Positions 1-13,400 of a DNA stretch of 64,000 bases are shown one piece after another. Below the pieces are notes generated by a model, which was not told where the DNA came from, searched no databases, and saw nothing but the letters and a program-made list of their open reading frames with translations. The translations under genes were made by a program, and so were the position numbers. Position 1 is the stretch's first letter. Each line of letters starts with the position of its first letter. The stretch is from Betaproteobacteria bacterium. GTDB lineage: Bacteria > Pseudomonadota > Gammaproteobacteria > Burkholderiales > Casimicrobiaceae. The stretch spans positions 248,001 to 312,000 of the forward strand of contig BOKS01000001.1 of assembly GCA_016861105.1 (NCBI GenBank), written 5' to 3'.

Positions 1-1798
<1,798 letters not shown>

Positions 1799-1913
1799 CT
1801 CCGTCGCACGAATGTCTGCAGTCGATTCCACGATTCCGCCGTTTCGTCGCAAGGGTTTGAATTTTAGGGGAATCGCTTCTACGCTCTGCGCCTTCCAGAA
1901 TCCCTTGTCCGCC

Positions 1914-4688
1914 ATGACCACGACTCCGACGCTTCGATTCGCCTTACGCGCCGCCGCGGCGGGTGCCGCGCTCGCGCTGGGCGCCTGCGCGACCATGCCG
2001 GCAGCGACGACGGCCGCCGCGCCCGCCTCGAACCCGAACGCCGCGACCGCACCCGCCGGGGCATCGCCTGCGCCGGCGGCGCCGGACGCCAAACCGGCCA
2101 ATGCGGGCGCGGCGCCCGGGACGGCGCCGGCGCCGCGCCCCGGCGAACCGCCGCCGTTGCGGCCCTTCGCGGACGTGATCAAGGACGCGAAGGAGATCAA
2201 GGGCTTCTTCACGTTCTGGCAGAAGGACGAGCGCACCTGGCTGGAAGTCCGGCCGGAGCAGCTCGATCAGCCTTTCTTCTTCTCGACCTGGCTGGCGACC
2301 GGATTGGGCGAACGCTTTTTCCTGCCGGGTCTGAACGGACAGGAGCAAGTCGCCACGCTGCGGCGCGTCGGCAACAACCTGCAACTGATCGCACGCAACC
2401 TGCGCGTGCGCGCGCCGGAGGGCACGCCGCTCGCGACCGCCGTGCGCGAAAGCTATTCGGACAGCCTGCTCGCCAGCGCCGCCGTCGTGTCGGCGCCGCA
2501 TCCCGAGCGCAAGTCGTTCCTGGTCGACGCCGCGGTGCTGTTCGGCTACGACATTCCGGGCGCGCAGACGCAGCTCGAAACGCGTTTCCGGCTCGCCTAC
2601 GGATTCGACCGCAACAACAGCAGCATCGAGCGCGTGCGCTCGAGCGACGCCGCCACGCACGTCACCTATCGCGCGCACTACGCGGTGCCGAAGATCCCCG
2701 CGCCGCCGCTGACGCCGCCGCCGCCCGGCACGCCGCAGGTCGCGCCGCCCAGCACGCTGCCCGACAACCGCAGCCTGTTCCTCACCTACACGTACAACCT
2801 GATGCCGCTGCCGAAGGAGCCGATGCCGCCGCGGCTCGCGGACCAGCGCGTCGGCCACTTCACGACCGCGTTCATGGACCTCGGCAACGAGCTGGGGCTC
2901 GACGCGCGCACGCACTACGTCGAGCGCTGGCGGCTCGAGAAGAAGGACCCGGCCGCGGCGGTCTCCGAGCCGAAGGAGCCGATCGTCGTGTGGATGGACA
3001 GGAACATCCCCGAAAAGTGGCGCGACGCGGTCCGCGCCGGCATTCTCGAATGGAACAAGGCCTTCGAGCGCGCCGGCTTCAAGGACGCGCTCGTCGTGAA
3101 GCAGCAGCCGGCGGACGCCGACTGGAGCACGGTCGAAGGCACGCGCCACCTCGCGGTGCGCTGGTTCGCGATGCAGGGACCGGGCGCGGTCGCGGTCGGT
3201 CCGAGTCAGTCGGATCCGCGCAGCGGCGAAATCCTCGCCGGCGCGGCCATCATCCCCGAGAACTGGGTGCGCATCGGCCGCGCGCAGGTCGGCGAAGCGC
3301 TGCCGCGCCCGGGGGCGGCTTCTTCGCTGGCGGAGATGATCGACGGGCGGCTGTGCACCTACTCGTTCGATGCGCTCGAGCAGGCGAACTTCGCGTTCGA
3401 CCTGCTGGTCGCGCGCGGCGCGATCGACCCGACCGGCCCGGACGCCGACCGCTTCATCCGCGACAGCCTGAAGGACGTCGTGATGCACGAGGTCGGCCAC
3501 GCGCTCGGCCTGCGGCACAACTTCAAGGGTTCGACCGGCGTGCAGCTCGAGAAACTGCGCGACGCCGCCTACGCGCGCGCGCGCGGCATCTCCAACTCGG
3601 TGATGGACTACAACGCGCTGAACATCCCGCTGGAGAACGAGCCCGCGACCGTCTACAGCCAGGTGACGCTCGGCGAATACGACTACTGGGCGATCGAATA
3701 CGCGTACCGCCCGCTCGCCCCCGAGGCGGAGAAAGAGGAGCTGGCGAGGATCGCCGCACGTTCTGCCAACAACCCGACGCTCGCGTACGCGACCGACGAG
3801 GACGTCGGCGGCTTCTTCGGCACCGGTATCGATCCGACCGCCAACCAGTTCGACCTCGGCAACGATCCGCTCGCGTACTACAAGCGGCGCGTCGTGCTGG
3901 CGCGCGAGCTGCTCGCGCGCACGCAGAAGTTCGAGCTGAAGCCGGGCGACAACCTGTCCGTCTACCGGCGCAACCTGCAGCGCGGCATCGGCGCGATCGG
4001 CTTCGTCGCGCCCCTGATCGGCAAGTACATCGGCGGCGTCTACACCTCGCGCGAGGTCGTCGGCGCCGGCGACGGACCCTTGCTCGTGCCGGTGCCGGCG
4101 GCGCGCCAGCGCGAAGCGCTCGACCTGCTGGCGAAGGAAGTGTTTTCGGTCGACAGCTTCCGCTTCGATCCGAAGTTCATGAGCCGGCTCGGCATCGACC
4201 ACCTGGAGCGCTTCACGCCGGGCGGACAGGTCATCGTCAATACCGACTTCAGCCTCGCGACGACGGTGCTCGACATCCAGAAGAAGGTGCTTGACCAGTT
4301 GATGGCGGACGGGGTGGCGGTGCGGCTTGCGGACGCCGAGACCAAGGTCGCCGACAAGCGCGGGCTGCTGAGTTTCGCCGACGTGCAGGCGCAGCTTGCC
4401 GACGCGATCTGGAGCGAGCTGCGTGGCGGCCGTGACATCGACAGCCTGCGCCGCAACCTGCAGCGCGAGCACGCGCGACGGCTGGCGACCGCGCTGGTGC
4501 GTCCGGCGAGCGCAGCGGCCGCCGACGTGCGCGCCGTACAGCGTGCAGTCGCGATCCGGCTCGAAGCGGACCTGCGGCGCCAGGTCGGCAACGCCCGCCT
4601 GAACGCCGCCACGCGCGCGCACATCGCCGAAACGCAGGCCGTGCTCGCCGAGGCGCTGAAGGCGCCGCTGGTCAGGCAGGGGGTCTAA
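1914..4688 (+). CDS. Secreted zinc-dependent metalloprotease (DUF5117/DUF4953 type), lipoprotein
   Basis: A 924-aa predicted exported metallopeptidase. I start it at the ATG at 1914 because it opens directly into a lipoprotein signal (positive N-terminus, Ala/Leu core, lipobox LGAC with Cys25); an upstream in-frame start at 1812 would bury the signal. After a Pro/Ala-rich linker (about residues 26-85) comes a long domain typical of the DUF5117/DUF4953 family, with the zinc motif [13 protein letters not shown] (first His about residue 525), i.e. HExxHxxGxxH, followed by a Met-turn-like SVMDYN. The family is related to EcxA-type metalloproteases. It sits on the opposite strand between valS and the holC block, where other genomes usually have nothing, so it looks like an insertion into that cluster. 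Substrate unknown. Confidence 0.88.
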   Translation: MTTTPTLRFALRAAAAGAALALGACATMPAATTAAAPASNPNAATAPAGASPAPAAPDAKPANAGAAPGTAPAPRPGEPPPLRPFADVIKDAKEIKGFFTFWQKDERTWLEVRPEQLDQPFFFSTWLATGLGERFFLPGLNGQEQVATLRRVGNNLQLIARNLRVRAPEGTPLATAVRESYSDSLLASAAVVSAPHPERKSFLVDAAVLFGYDIPGAQTQLETRFRLAYGFDRNNSSIERVRSSDAATHVTYRAHYAVPKIPAPPLTPPPPGTPQVAPPSTLPDNRSLFLTYTYNLMPLPKEPMPPRLADQRVGHFTTAFMDLGNELGLDARTHYVERWRLEKKDPAAAVSEPKEPIVVWMDRNIPEKWRDAVRAGILEWNKAFERAGFKDALVVKQQPADADWSTVEGTRHLAVRWFAMQGPGAVAVGPSQSDPRSGEILAGAAIIPENWVRIGRAQVGEALPRPGAASSLAEMIDGRLCTYSFDALEQANFAFDLLVARGAIDPTGPDADRFIRDSLKDVVMHEVGHALGLRHNFKGSTGVQLEKLRDAAYARARGISNSVMDYNALNIPLENEPATVYSQVTLGEYDYWAIEYAYRPLAPEAEKEELARIAARSANNPTLAYATDEDVGGFFGTGIDPTANQFDLGNDPLAYYKRRVVLARELLARTQKFELKPGDNLSVYRRNLQRGIGAIGFVAPLIGKYIGGVYTSREVVGAGDGPLLVPVPAARQREALDLLAKEVFSVDSFRFDPKFMSRLGIDHLERFTPGGQVIVNTDFSLATTVLDIQKKVLDQLMADGVAVRLADAETKVADKRGLLSFADVQAQLADAIWSELRGGRDIDSLRRNLQREHARRLATALVRPASAAAADVRAVQRAVAIRLEADLRRQVGNARLNAATRAHIAETQAVLAEALKAPLVRQGV

Positions 4689-4689
4689 T

Positions 4690-4763
4690 CGGATTGCGCT
4701 GCTCGGATTGCGGATTGCGTTGCTTCAAATTGCGCGCAATCCGCGATCCGCGATCCGCAATCC
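4690..4763. repeat. Inverted GGATTGC-heptamer repeat between convergent genes
   Basis: Left arm 4704-4719 is CGGATTGCGGATTGCG; right arm 4735-4763 is the reverse complement pattern (CGCAATCC, CGATCC, CGATCC, CGCAATCC). The right arm runs into the CTA that is the TAG stop of the minus-strand gene ending at 4763. Could fold as a long hairpin and serve as a bidirectional terminator. Related copies lie at 5659-5753, 40146-40170 and 43006-43161. Confidence 0.85.
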
Positions 4764-5233
4764 TATTTTTTGAGTCCGCGCAGCCGCTCCAGCTCGGCGC
4801 GGACGGCGCGGTCGACGATCTCGCGCAGCGAGCTGGCGAGCGCGAGCCGCGCCTCGGACGCCAGCCGCTGGACGGCGGCATCGATGGCGACACTCATTTG
4901 CCGGCGCACGATGCCTTCGACGTCGGTCGGCAGCCGCTCGGCGAGATCGCGCAGGATCGCCTCGCGCAGTTCGATCTCGACCCGACCCCAGGGCACCTCG
5001 GCCGGCGGCGGTGCGGCAACCGTGGGGGTCGACGCGACGGGCGCGGGCGCTTCGGGTGCAACAGTCGGCGGCGCCTCTGTCGGCGCGCCGGTGACCGTCG
5101 GCGCGGGCGGCAGCGTGAAGTCCAGCTCGAGCGGCGGCAGCGTCAGCCGCTCGGTCAGCACGGGAATCGACGCGTCGTCCTCCACCGGCGTGGCGCCGCG
5201 GGGGGGACGGGTCTTTCCGGACGGCTCGTTCAT
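4763..5233 (-). CDS. DUF2486-like hypothetical protein
   Basis: A 156-aa protein with no known enzymatic motif. The N-terminal two thirds are Pro/Ala/Thr/Val-rich and probably disordered; residues about 75-156 are predicted helical and charged (EIELREAILRDLAERLP, then a long Ala/Arg/Glu-rich helix ending RLRGLKK). Its place directly after holC and its overlap with it (its ATG at 5233 overlaps the holC stop at 5230) match the DUF2486 family that follows holC in Burkholderia relatives; the family assignment rests on context and composition. Likely co-transcribed with pepA and holC. Function unknown. Confidence 0.75.
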   Translation of the reverse strand: MNEPSGKTRPPRGATPVEDDASIPVLTERLTLPPLELDFTLPPAPTVTGAPTEAPPTVAPEAPAPVASTPTVAAPPPAEVPWGRVEIELREAILRDLAERLPTDVEGIVRRQMSVAIDAAVQRLASEARLALASSLREIVDRAVRAELERLRGLKK

Positions 5234-5703
5234 TCGCCCTTGACCTCGTGCGCGACCGGTTCGAAGCCGCATTCGCGATAGCGGCGGAAGCGCTGGCGCG
5301 CGCGGCTGCGGTCGTCGGCGTCGACCGAAACGACCTCGATCACGCGCTCGAAGCGGCTGAACCACGCCTCGAACGCCGGCGGCACGTCGTCGTCGAGGTT
5401 CAGCAGCACCTGGCGCGCGGGCGCGTTGCCCGTATCGAGCGTCAGCACGACCGGGGTGGCCGCCGCGAGCGGAGAGTCCGCGTACACGTGCGGCAGGAAC
5501 TCGAGCGCGGAAAAGGTCCACAGCGCGGCATCGAAGCGCGCCAGCATGCCCGCATCGCGCGCGTACGCGAGCACCGTCTTGTCGGCGGCGCGCGCCTTGC
5601 GCACGACGCGGCACGCGTAATGGATGCGATGGTCGACGCCGAAGTGGAAGTCGATCTTCGGATTGCGGATTGCGGATTGCGGATGGGTCGAATCCGGGGT
5701 CAT
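5230..5703 (-). CDS. holC: DNA polymerase III chi subunit
   Basis: 157-aa chi subunit of the clamp-loader, which links the polymerase III holoenzyme to single-strand-binding protein. The conserved part starts at KIDFHFGVDHRIHYACRVVRKA and continues through the chi fold (DAALWTFSALEFLPHV, PVVLTLD, RFERVIEVV, RYRECGFEP). The only good ATG is at 5703, so the first 15 or so residues (MTPDSTHPQSAIRNP) are encoded largely by the GGATTGC repeat at 5659-5684; normal chi proteins begin only one to three residues before the IDFHF motif. No clear ribosome-binding site is seen. Lies between pepA and the DUF2486-like gene, which it overlaps by 4 bp. Confidence 0.92.
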   Translation of the reverse strand: MTPDSTHPQSAIRNPKIDFHFGVDHRIHYACRVVRKARAADKTVLAYARDAGMLARFDAALWTFSALEFLPHVYADSPLAAATPVVLTLDTGNAPARQVLLNLDDDVPPAFEAWFSRFERVIEVVSVDADDRSRARQRFRRYRECGFEPVAHEVKGE

Positions 5704-5753
5704 CTGTGCAGCAGGTGCCTCAAGCGCAATCCGCAATCCGCGCTCCGCAATCC
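5659..5753. repeat. Inverted GGATTGC-heptamer repeat overlapping holC start
   Basis: Left arm 5659-5684 consists of three and a half heptamers (CGGATTG x3 then CGGAT); right arm 5725-5753 is CGCAATCCGCAATCCGCGCT followed by CCGCAATCC. The right arm ends in CCTA, whose CTA is the TAG stop of pepA. The left arm is translated as part of the predicted holC N-terminus. Same family as 4690-4763 and 43006-43161. Confidence 0.85.
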
Positions 5754-7243
5754 TAGGCCGCCCGCTCCATCAGGAACTGCGCGAGCAGCGGCACCGGGCG
5801 GCCGGTCGCGCCTTTGGCGGCGCCGCTTTTCCACGCGGTGCCGGCGATGTCGAGGTGCGCCCACTTGTACGCCTTGGTGAAGCGGGCGAGGAAGCAGGCC
5901 GCGATCACCGCTCCGGCCTTGCCGGGCATACCGATGTTGGCCATGTCGGCGAAGTTCGACTTGATCTGGTCCTGATAGTCGTCCTCGACCGGCATGCGCC
6001 ACGCCGGGTCGACCGCGTTCTTGGCCGCCTTCAGCAGCTCGCCGGCCAGTTCTTCGTCCGTCGCAAACAGGCCCGTGTTGACGTCGCCCAATGCGACCAC
6101 GCACGCGCCGGTCAGCGTGGCGATGTCGATCACCGCCGCGGGCTTGAAGCGCTCGACATAGGTCAGCGCGTCGCACAGGATCAGCCGCCCCTCGGCGTCG
6201 GTGTTCAGCACCTCGATCGTCTGCCCCGACATCGACGTGACGATGTCGCCCGGTTTGGTCGCCGTGCCCGACGGCAGGTTTTCGCACGCGGCGATCACGC
6301 CGACGACGTTGAGCTTCAGTTTCATCTCGGCCGCTGCGCGGATCGCGCCGAGCACCGAAGCGGCGCCGCACATGTCGAACTTCATCTCGTCCATGTTGGC
6401 GCCGGGTTTCAGCGAGATGCCCCCCGAGTCGAACGTGATGCCCTTGCCGACCAGCGCGATCGGCGCGGCCTTGCCGGCGCCGTTGTACTTCAGCACGATC
6501 AGCCGCGGCGGCTCGGCCGATCCGCGCGTGACCGCGAGGAACGACCCCATGCCGAGCTTTTCGATCTGCCTGCGGTCGAACACGTCGACGCCGAGCTTGA
6601 ATTCCTTGCCGAGCTTCCTGGCCTGTTCGCCGAGGAAGGTCGGCGTGCACACGTTCGGCGGCAGGTTGCCCAGCCGCTTGGTGAGCGCCATGCCGTTGGC
6701 GATCGCCACGCCCTCCTTCAGACCGCGCTCGACCGCGGCGTCGCGCTTTTCGAGCAGCAGCTGCACGTGGGCGGGACCGGTCGAGTTGTCGTCCTTCTTG
6801 CTCTTCAGCTCGTCGGAACGGAACACCGTCTCGCGCGCCGCGATCGCGAGCTGCCGCGCCTGCCATGCGCCGTCGCGCGCGCCGTTGCCCGCCTTCACGA
6901 CCCAGTCGGTCGCGGCGATCGCCAGCTCGCGCGTGCCCGCGCCCGCGCCCTTGGCGGCGGCGCGCACCGCTTCGCCGAATGCCTTGTCGCCGAACTCTTC
7001 GCGCTTGCCCAGACCGACCAGCAGCACACGCGGTGCGGCCACACCGGCCAGCGCGCGCAGCAGCAGCGTCGTGCCGCGCTTTCCCGTCGCGTCGCCGCTC
7101 TTGATCGCCGCGCGCACCGCGCCCTTGGAGGCCAGATCGATGCGGCGCGCCGCGGGCGTCAGATCGCCGTCGGCGTAGATGCCGACCGCGACGCAATCGG
7201 CCTTCGCCGTCTCGGCCGATGCAAGCTTCGTGCTAAAGTCCAT
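5753..7243 (-). CDS. pepA: Leucyl aminopeptidase (cytosol aminopeptidase, M17)
   Basis: 496-aa manganese/zinc-dependent aminopeptidase of the M17 family, a hexameric cytoplasmic enzyme that removes N-terminal residues from peptides; in some bacteria PepA also binds DNA. The catalytic C-terminal domain is clear: [17 protein letters not shown] (metal and catalytic Lys), [13 protein letters not shown], the M17 signature NTDAEGRL, and [12 protein letters not shown]. The N-terminal alpha/beta domain (about 1-170) is also present, so length and domains are normal. ATG at 7243. It is divergent from lptF with 135 bp between start codons, the arrangement also known from E. coli, and is followed by holC. 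Confidence 0.97.
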   Translation of the reverse strand: MDFSTKLASAETAKADCVAVGIYADGDLTPAARRIDLASKGAVRAAIKSGDATGKRGTTLLLRALAGVAAPRVLLVGLGKREEFGDKAFGEAVRAAAKGAGAGTRELAIAATDWVVKAGNGARDGAWQARQLAIAARETVFRSDELKSKKDDNSTGPAHVQLLLEKRDAAVERGLKEGVAIANGMALTKRLGNLPPNVCTPTFLGEQARKLGKEFKLGVDVFDRRQIEKLGMGSFLAVTRGSAEPPRLIVLKYNGAGKAAPIALVGKGITFDSGGISLKPGANMDEMKFDMCGAASVLGAIRAAAEMKLKLNVVGVIAACENLPSGTATKPGDIVTSMSGQTIEVLNTDAEGRLILCDALTYVERFKPAAVIDIATLTGACVVALGDVNTGLFATDEELAGELLKAAKNAVDPAWRMPVEDDYQDQIKSNFADMANIGMPGKAGAVIAACFLARFTKAYKWAHLDIAGTAWKSGAAKGATGRPVPLLAQFLMERAA

Positions 7244-7378
7244 CGCGCTTCCGATCCTTTGTTCGTTGGTCTTTGCGAGACTGACGGCGCGCCCGTCGCG
7301 GCGCGGCTCCTGTCGTGGCGGCGCATCGGACAGCCCGGCGCCGCAGAGGCGGCGAAGTATAGCGGCCGCGACTTCCGG

Positions 7379-8494
7379 ATGATCTTCAAGCGAGCCCTGA
7401 TCGCCGAACTGTCGAGCACCGCGGGCGCGGTGTTCACGGTGCTGTTCTCGATCATCTTCTCGGTCGGTCTGGTGCGGATCCTCGGCGACGCCGCGGGCGG
7501 CCGCGTCGACAACCAGGCGGTGTTCGCGATCGTCGCGTTGACCGCGCTGACCTACCTGCCGACGGTGCTGACGCTGACGGTGTTCATCGCGGTGCTGATG
7601 ACGCTGTCGCGCGCGTTCCGCGACTCCGAGATGGTGGTGTGGTTCGCCTCCGGCCGCAGCCTGTTCGACTGGGTGTGGCCGGTGCTGCGCTTCGCCGCGC
7701 CGATCATCGCGCTGGTCGCCGCGCTCGCGCTGGTCGTCTCGCCGTGGGCGAGCCGGCAGATCATCGAAAGCAAGCAGCGCTTCCAGCAGCGCGACGACGT
7801 CAGCAAGCTCGCGCCGGGCCGTTTCATCGAATCGAGCGGCGCCGACCGCGTGTTCTTCGTCGAGAACGTCGACCTGCAGACCTCGACCGTGCGCGGCGTC
7901 TTCGTCAGCCACCGCAGCCAGGGCCGCGAGGGGGTGATCGTCGCCGCGCAGGGCCTGATCGAGGTGCGGCCCGACGGCGAACGCTACCTCGTGCTCGAGA
8001 AAGGGCGCCGCTACGAGGGCGTTCCGGGCATGCCCGAGTACCGGATGCTCGAGTTCGACCGCTACGCGATCCGGCTCGACACCAGGCCCGACGCGCCGCT
8101 CGCCGAGTTGCAGGCGCGCGCCAAGCCCACGCAGGTGCTGCTGCGCGAGCCGACGACCTGGCATCTCGCCGAGCTGCAATGGCGCATCGGGCTGCCGGTC
8201 GTCGCGACGCTGCTTGCGCTGCTCGCGATTCCGCTCGCGTACACGAACCCGCGCGTCGGCCGCTCGTTCAACCTGATCGTCGCGGTGCTGGTCTTTCTCA
8301 TGTACCACAACGCGCTGTCGGTCGTGCAGGCCTGGGTGCAACAGGGGCGCCTGTCCTTCGCGACCGGCGTCTGGCTCGCGCACGCCGCGGTCGCGGCGAT
8401 CGTGGTGCTGCTGTTCGTGCGACGCGTGTACATGCAGCGCTGGCTGCCGCGCTGGGTGCGCCGGCGCGCGCCGGCCGCGAGGACGCCGGCATGA
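7379..8494 (+). CDS. lptF: LPS export permease LptF
   Basis: 371-aa inner-membrane subunit of the LptB2FG transporter that extracts lipopolysaccharide from the inner membrane and passes it to LptC/LptA. Begins [19 protein letters not shown], with two to three N-terminal membrane helices, a periplasmic beta-jellyroll (about residues 140-265: [18 protein letters not shown] to [15 protein letters not shown]) and three C-terminal helices ([19 protein letters not shown]...). ATG at 7379 is the first Met that keeps the standard LptF N-terminus. Its stop overlaps the lptG start (ATGA), pointing to coupled translation. Confidence 0.95.
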   Translation: MIFKRALIAELSSTAGAVFTVLFSIIFSVGLVRILGDAAGGRVDNQAVFAIVALTALTYLPTVLTLTVFIAVLMTLSRAFRDSEMVVWFASGRSLFDWVWPVLRFAAPIIALVAALALVVSPWASRQIIESKQRFQQRDDVSKLAPGRFIESSGADRVFFVENVDLQTSTVRGVFVSHRSQGREGVIVAAQGLIEVRPDGERYLVLEKGRRYEGVPGMPEYRMLEFDRYAIRLDTRPDAPLAELQARAKPTQVLLREPTTWHLAELQWRIGLPVVATLLALLAIPLAYTNPRVGRSFNLIVAVLVFLMYHNALSVVQAWVQQGRLSFATGVWLAHAAVAAIVVLLFVRRVYMQRWLPRWVRRRAPAARTPA

Positions 8495-9633
8495 GGACGC
8501 TGCAGCGCTACCTGTGGCGCGAGATCGCGGCGGCCACCGCGTTCGTCGCGTTCGCGCTGCTCGCGCTGTTTTCGTTCTTCGACCTGATCAACGAGATCGA
8601 GGAGGTCGGCGCCGGCGGCTACCAACTCGCGCAGGCCTTCGGCTACGTCGCGCTGTCGCTGCCTTCGCGCGCGTACGAGCTCGCGCCGATCGCCGCGCTG
8701 ATCGGCACGATCTACGCGCTGTCGAAGCTCGCGGCGAACTCCGAGTTCACGATCATGCGCGTGTCGGGCATGAGCACGCGCCGGCTCGCGGGCTGCGTCG
8801 TGCGCGTCGGGCTCGTGCTGGTCGCGCTGACCTATCTGCTCGGCGAAGTCGTCGCGCCGCCGGCGGAACGGATCGCCCAGCGCGCCAAACTGCAGGCCAC
8901 CGGAGCCACGCTCGCGCAGCAGTTCCGCTCGGGCGTGTGGGTGCGCGACGCAATCCGCGACGCCGCCGGCAACGTCGAGCGGCTGCGCTTCGTCAACGTG
9001 CGCGACGTGCGGCCCGACGGCAGCACGCAGGGCTGGCGCATCTTCGAGTTCGACCGCGAGTTCCGCCTGCTGTCGGTCAGCACGGCGCAGTCCGGAGCCT
9101 ACGTGCCGGGCGAAGCGGGCGGCAACTGGAGGCTCACCGAGCTCGTGCAGACGCGCGTGCCGGAGCTCGTCGCCGCCGATACCGCGCCGACCTCGCTGCG
9201 CACGCAGATCGTGCGCGAGCCGCAGCGGATGTGGACCTCGGAGCTGACGCCGGAGATCTTCGGCGTCGTGCTGGTCAAACCCGAGCGCATGGCGGCGTAC
9301 AAGCTCGCACAGTACGTGCGGCACCTCGCCGAGAACCAGCAGGACACCGGCGTCTACGAGATCGCGTTCTGGAACAAGGTCTTCTACCCGCTGGCGATCC
9401 TGGTGATGATGGCGCTCGCGCTGCCGTTCGCCTACCTGCACGTGCGCGCCGGCAGCGTGAGCCTGAAGATCTTCTCGGGCGTGATGATCGGCGTGGGCTT
9501 CTACATGCTGAACAAGCTGTTCGCGCACCTCGGCGTGCTGCACACCTGGCCGCCGATCGTGATCGCCGCGCTGCCGAGCCTGGTCGTGCTCGGCATCGCC
9601 CTCACCGCGCTGTACTGGATCGAGCGGCGCTGA
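8491..9633 (+). CDS. lptG: LPS export permease LptG
   Basis: 380-aa partner of LptF in the LPS exporter. It has the LptG start ([12 protein letters not shown]), paired N-terminal membrane helices, the [12 protein letters not shown] cytoplasmic coupling region that contacts the LptB ATPase, a periplasmic jellyroll (about residues 130-280) and the C-terminal helices with [17 protein letters not shown]. The four-base overlap with lptF and the same order as in other proteobacteria support the call. The stop is followed at once by a perfect GC palindrome that may end the transcript. Confidence 0.95.
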   Translation: MRTLQRYLWREIAAATAFVAFALLALFSFFDLINEIEEVGAGGYQLAQAFGYVALSLPSRAYELAPIAALIGTIYALSKLAANSEFTIMRVSGMSTRRLAGCVVRVGLVLVALTYLLGEVVAPPAERIAQRAKLQATGATLAQQFRSGVWVRDAIRDAAGNVERLRFVNVRDVRPDGSTQGWRIFEFDREFRLLSVSTAQSGAYVPGEAGGNWRLTELVQTRVPELVAADTAPTSLRTQIVREPQRMWTSELTPEIFGVVLVKPERMAAYKLAQYVRHLAENQQDTGVYEIAFWNKVFYPLAILVMMALALPFAYLHVRAGSVSLKIFSGVMIGVGFYMLNKLFAHLGVLHTWPPIVIAALPSLVVLGIALTALYWIERR

Positions 9634-9655
9634 GCGCGGGTCGGCCGACCCGCGC
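9634..9655 (+). terminator. GC palindrome directly after lptG stop
   Basis: A perfect 22-bp palindrome (GCGCGGGTCGG / CCGACCCGCGC) starts on the first base after the lptG stop codon. There is no T-tract, so it is at best a weak or Rho-assisted terminator or a protection hairpin. The rest of 9656-9825 is GC-rich with no gene seen. Confidence 0.45.
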
Positions 9656-9825
9656 GGCCCGGCCCGTGAGAAGACCCGCCCGAAGCCTCGGACCGACGCA
9701 AGGTCCGCGCCGGAGGACGGACCCGTTGCGTGTGCGGCCGTCGCCGCAGGCGCCGGTCGGCACGGCGAGCGTCCGATGCAAGCGGCCCTTTCGCCGCTCG
9801 GATCCGAGCCGGTCCGACCGCCCGC

Positions 9826-10197
9826 TCACACCCGAATGACTTCGTTCTTCAGTGACCAGAGGATCGCAAGCACTTCGTTGCGCGTGGGCGGGTCGACGCC
9901 GTTCTCTTCCAGTGCCGCCAGGACGTCGTCGATGACGGTCACGAACTCCTGCTCGCTGACGTTCATGCCGCGATGCGTCGCGCGCATGTCGCTGCCGGTG
10001 TAGGTTTCGGGTCCACCCGCGCCGGCGCAGAAGAACTCGACCACGCGGCGTTCGACCCGCGCGAGATCCTTGCTGTTCTCGTAGCGCGTCTTGATCAGCG
10101 GGTTGGCCAGATGATTCTTCAGGATGCTGCGGGTGATGCGCTCGATGCCTTCGCGACGCCCCAGGCGTTCGTACAACGATGTTTGGGTTTGGCTCAC
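9826..10197 (-). CDS. Truncated haemoglobin, group I
   Basis: 123-aa 2-on-2 globin, a haem protein that binds O2 or NO. Recognised by SLYERLGRREGIERI, NPLIKTRYENS, RVVEFFCAGAGGPETYTG and the proximal-His segment MRATHRGMNVSEQEF, with the C-terminal DDVLAALEENGV. The start is a GTG at 10197 with a strong ribosome site (GGAGGG, six bases before). It stands alone, facing a large regulator gene with 252 bp between; no operon partner. A role in NO or O2 handling is a family-based inference. Confidence 0.9.
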   Translation of the reverse strand: MSQTQTSLYERLGRREGIERITRSILKNHLANPLIKTRYENSKDLARVERRVVEFFCAGAGGPETYTGSDMRATHRGMNVSEQEFVTVIDDVLAALEENGVDPPTRNEVLAILWSLKNEVIRV

Positions 10198-10449
10198 GTG
10201 TCGCCCTCCAATGAAAGACCGTCCGTGTTGGATCCGGTCGATGCAAGCGTGCGGCGTCGGCGTTCCTGATTCGTTCCCGGGCCGCTCAAGAAGGTTTCAG
10301 GAACGGCGCGCTGCCATTCTTCCGACGCTCGTCATCGCAGGGCCGATGCTTGCTCTCGTGCATTGAGGTTCGCGTGGCCCCTTTCACTTCCTCCCCGGCG
10401 CCGGCGCGCAGGGCTTGCGCCCTCGTTCTCGCCGGACCAGACTGCAGCG

Positions 10450-13400
10450 ATGGGCGGCAACGAGCACGACATGGCGTCCGACGCGATCATCGAGATCAAT
10501 ACGCTCGGCGGCTTTCGCGTGCGCGTGGGCGACGCCGAGGTCGGCGCGGACGATTGGCCGAGCCTGCGCTCGGCGCAGCTCGTGCAGCTGCTCAGTCTCG
10601 CCGACGGCCACCGGCTGACGCACGACCAGGTGGTCGATGCGCTGTGGCCGCAGCTCGAGCCGGAAGCGGGCCGCGCCAATCTGCGCAAGGCTGCGCATCA
10701 CGCGCGCCAGGCGCTGCGCCTGCCCGATGCGGTCGTGCTGCAGGGCGGTCATGTTGCGCTCTGCCCTGCACGCACCGTGACGGTCGACGCAAAACGCTTC
10801 GAGCGACTGGCCGACGCTGCGCTGGCGCGCGGCGACGCGAGCAGCTGCGCCGAAATCGCGCGCACGTACGGCGGCGATCTGCTTCCGGATTCCCGCTACG
10901 AGCCGTGGGCCGAAGCGCCGCGCGAGCGGTTGCGCGCCCGTCATATCGAGCTGCTGCGCGCTGCGCGGCTGTGGGAGCAGGTGGCCGAAGCGGAGCCGAC
11001 CGACGAGCCCGCGCATCGCGCACTGATGCGGCGTGCGCTCGATGCGGGCAACCGTCCGGCGGCGATCCGCTGGTACGGGCGTCTGCGCGCGGCGCTGCAG
11101 GCGCTCGGCGTGCCGCCCGACGCGCAGACCGAGTCGCTCTACGAGGAATGCGTGCGCGGCTTGCGCGTGAGCGGTCCGCGCTTCGTCGGGCGCGACGTCG
11201 AACTGGCGCAGATCTCGGCCTGGCTGCGCGCTGCGCCCGAAGAGCGCCCCGCCGGCTGGGTCGTGCGCGGCGCCGCCGGCATCGGCAAGTCCGCGTTCTG
11301 CCGCGAGGTCACGAACCTTGCGCGCGCGGGCGGCTGGGCCGTGATCGCGCTCGAAGCGATGCAGGCCGACCGCCCGTATGCAGTGGTGTCGGCAGTGCTC
11401 GAACGCCTCGCGCTCGAAAACCGTTCGGTGCTCGATGCGGTCGGCGCAGCGGCACGGTCGGTGCTCGCGGCGCTGAGCCCGCTCGCCGCGCCGGGCGCGC
11501 CGCTGAAGGGGCCGCTCGGGCGCCATCAGGTCATCGGGGCCTTTCGCCGGCTGCTGCTTGCCGCTGCGGGCGGGCGCCCGCCGATGCTGCAGGTCGACGA
11601 TGCGCATCTCGTCGACGAAGCCGATGCCGACGTGCTGCTGCATCTCGCGGCAACCGGAACGCCGGTGGTCGTCGCGCTCGCGTTGCGTCCGAACGCGGCA
11701 CCGGAGGCGCTGGAGCGCGGTCTGGCACGCCTCGTCGGCGCCGGACGCCTGGCGCTGATCGAACTCGGTCCGCTCGACGACGAGCAGACCGCACGACTGG
11801 TCGCCCTGGCTGCGCCGCGGAAGCTCGAGGCGGCGCTCGTTGCGCGCATCGTGCGGTTGGCCGAGGGCAATCCGTTCGCCGCGCTCGAACTCGCACGCGC
11901 CGCCGATGCGAGCACGCCGCTGCCGGCCAATGCACGCGCGGCGATTACCGCGCGCTTGTGCGACGCCGGCGACGCCGCGCTGCCGGCGCTCAGGCGTCTG
12001 GCGCTGGCGGGCGACGATCTCGACACCGCCACCGTGGTTGCGCTCGCGGGCGGCGACGAAGCGCAGGCATTCGCGCTGCTCGACGCAGCACTGCGCGCGG
12101 GTGTGCTCGTGATCGCGGGCGACCGCTATCGCTTTCGCCATGAGCTCGTGCGGCAGGCGCTGGTGGAGGAGGTCCCCCCGCACCGGCGGCTCGCCGTCCA
12201 CCGCGACGCCGCGCACCGGCTGACGGCGCTCAATGCCGCGCCCGGCGTGATCGCGCGGCACTGGCTTGCGGGCGAGTGCCCCGAAGAGGCGCAGCCGTGG
12301 CTGCTCGCCGCCGCACGGCACGCGATGGGCATCGCCGCGTTCGCCGATGCGCTACAGTTTCTCCGGCCGCTACTGGCGCATGCGCCGCGACACGTCGAAG
12401 CGCTGCGCTTGCATGCCGAAGCACTCGACGCAATGGGCGATCTGCGCGCGCTGGACGCGTACGAGACCGCGGCCCAGGCCGCAGGCGAGCCGATGTGCCA
12501 CGACTTGCGCGCCAAAGCGGCGCTCGCTCAGATCAAGGGCGGCAATCCGAAAGGCGCGTTGCTGAGGCTTCAAGGCGTTACGCCGTCGACGATCGACGGC
12601 CGCCTGGCGGAAGCCTTGACCTTGAGCGGCGCCGCCGCGCTCGGTTTCGGCGATCCGGCCGCGGGCACGCGCAAGGCCGCCGAGGCGCGGCGCCTCGCGC
12701 TGCAGACGGGCGACACGGCCGCGCTGGTGGTGGCGTCCTGGGCGCAGGCCGCCGCGGCGCACGCGCGCGGCGAACTGCACAGCAGCGTCTGGGCCGATCT
12801 GCACGAGACGCAGCACGTCCCGCATCTCGCGCTGCGCGTGTTCGACGGCCATCTGTGCATCACGCAGCGTTTTCTGTACGGTGCCCGACCGTACGCCGAC
12901 GTCATCTCGTTCGCCGACGCGCTCGCCGCCGAGGCGCAGCGGCTCGGTGCGGCGCGCGGCCATGCGTTCGGCGTCACGCTGCGCGGTGAGGCGGAGCTGC
13001 TGTCGGGGCAGCTCGATGCTGCCGAAGCGCACCTGACGATCGGCGGCCGGCTGCACCGCGCGATCGGCGGCCATACCGGCGAAGCGCTCGCGCTGCAGCG
13101 GCGCGCAGAAGTCGCGCTGTATCGCGGTCAGCGCGATGTCGCCGCGCGCCTGGTCGACGAAGCGCTGGACCTCGCGCGCCAGACCGACATCGGCTTTCAT
13201 CTGCTCGACCGCATCTACGGCACCCGCATCGCGCTGCACGACGATCCGCAGCACGCGCTCGCCGCGTTGGAGGACGCGCAGGACGCGGTGCGCGGACCCC
13301 TCGAAACCTGCCCGGGCTGCCGCATCACTTTCGCCGTGCCGGCGGCGATCGCTGCGGCGCGCGCGCGCCGCATCGACTTGGCGGAGAGGTACGAGCAGGC

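Noticed and set aside
1944-4622. 892-codon open frame on the minus strand
   Set aside because: Antisense shadow of the metalloprotease gene, Arg-rich, typical of GC-rich DNA.
8514-9839. 441-codon open frame overlapping lptG on the same strand
   Set aside because: Out-of-frame shadow; lptG in the other frame has the full family signature.
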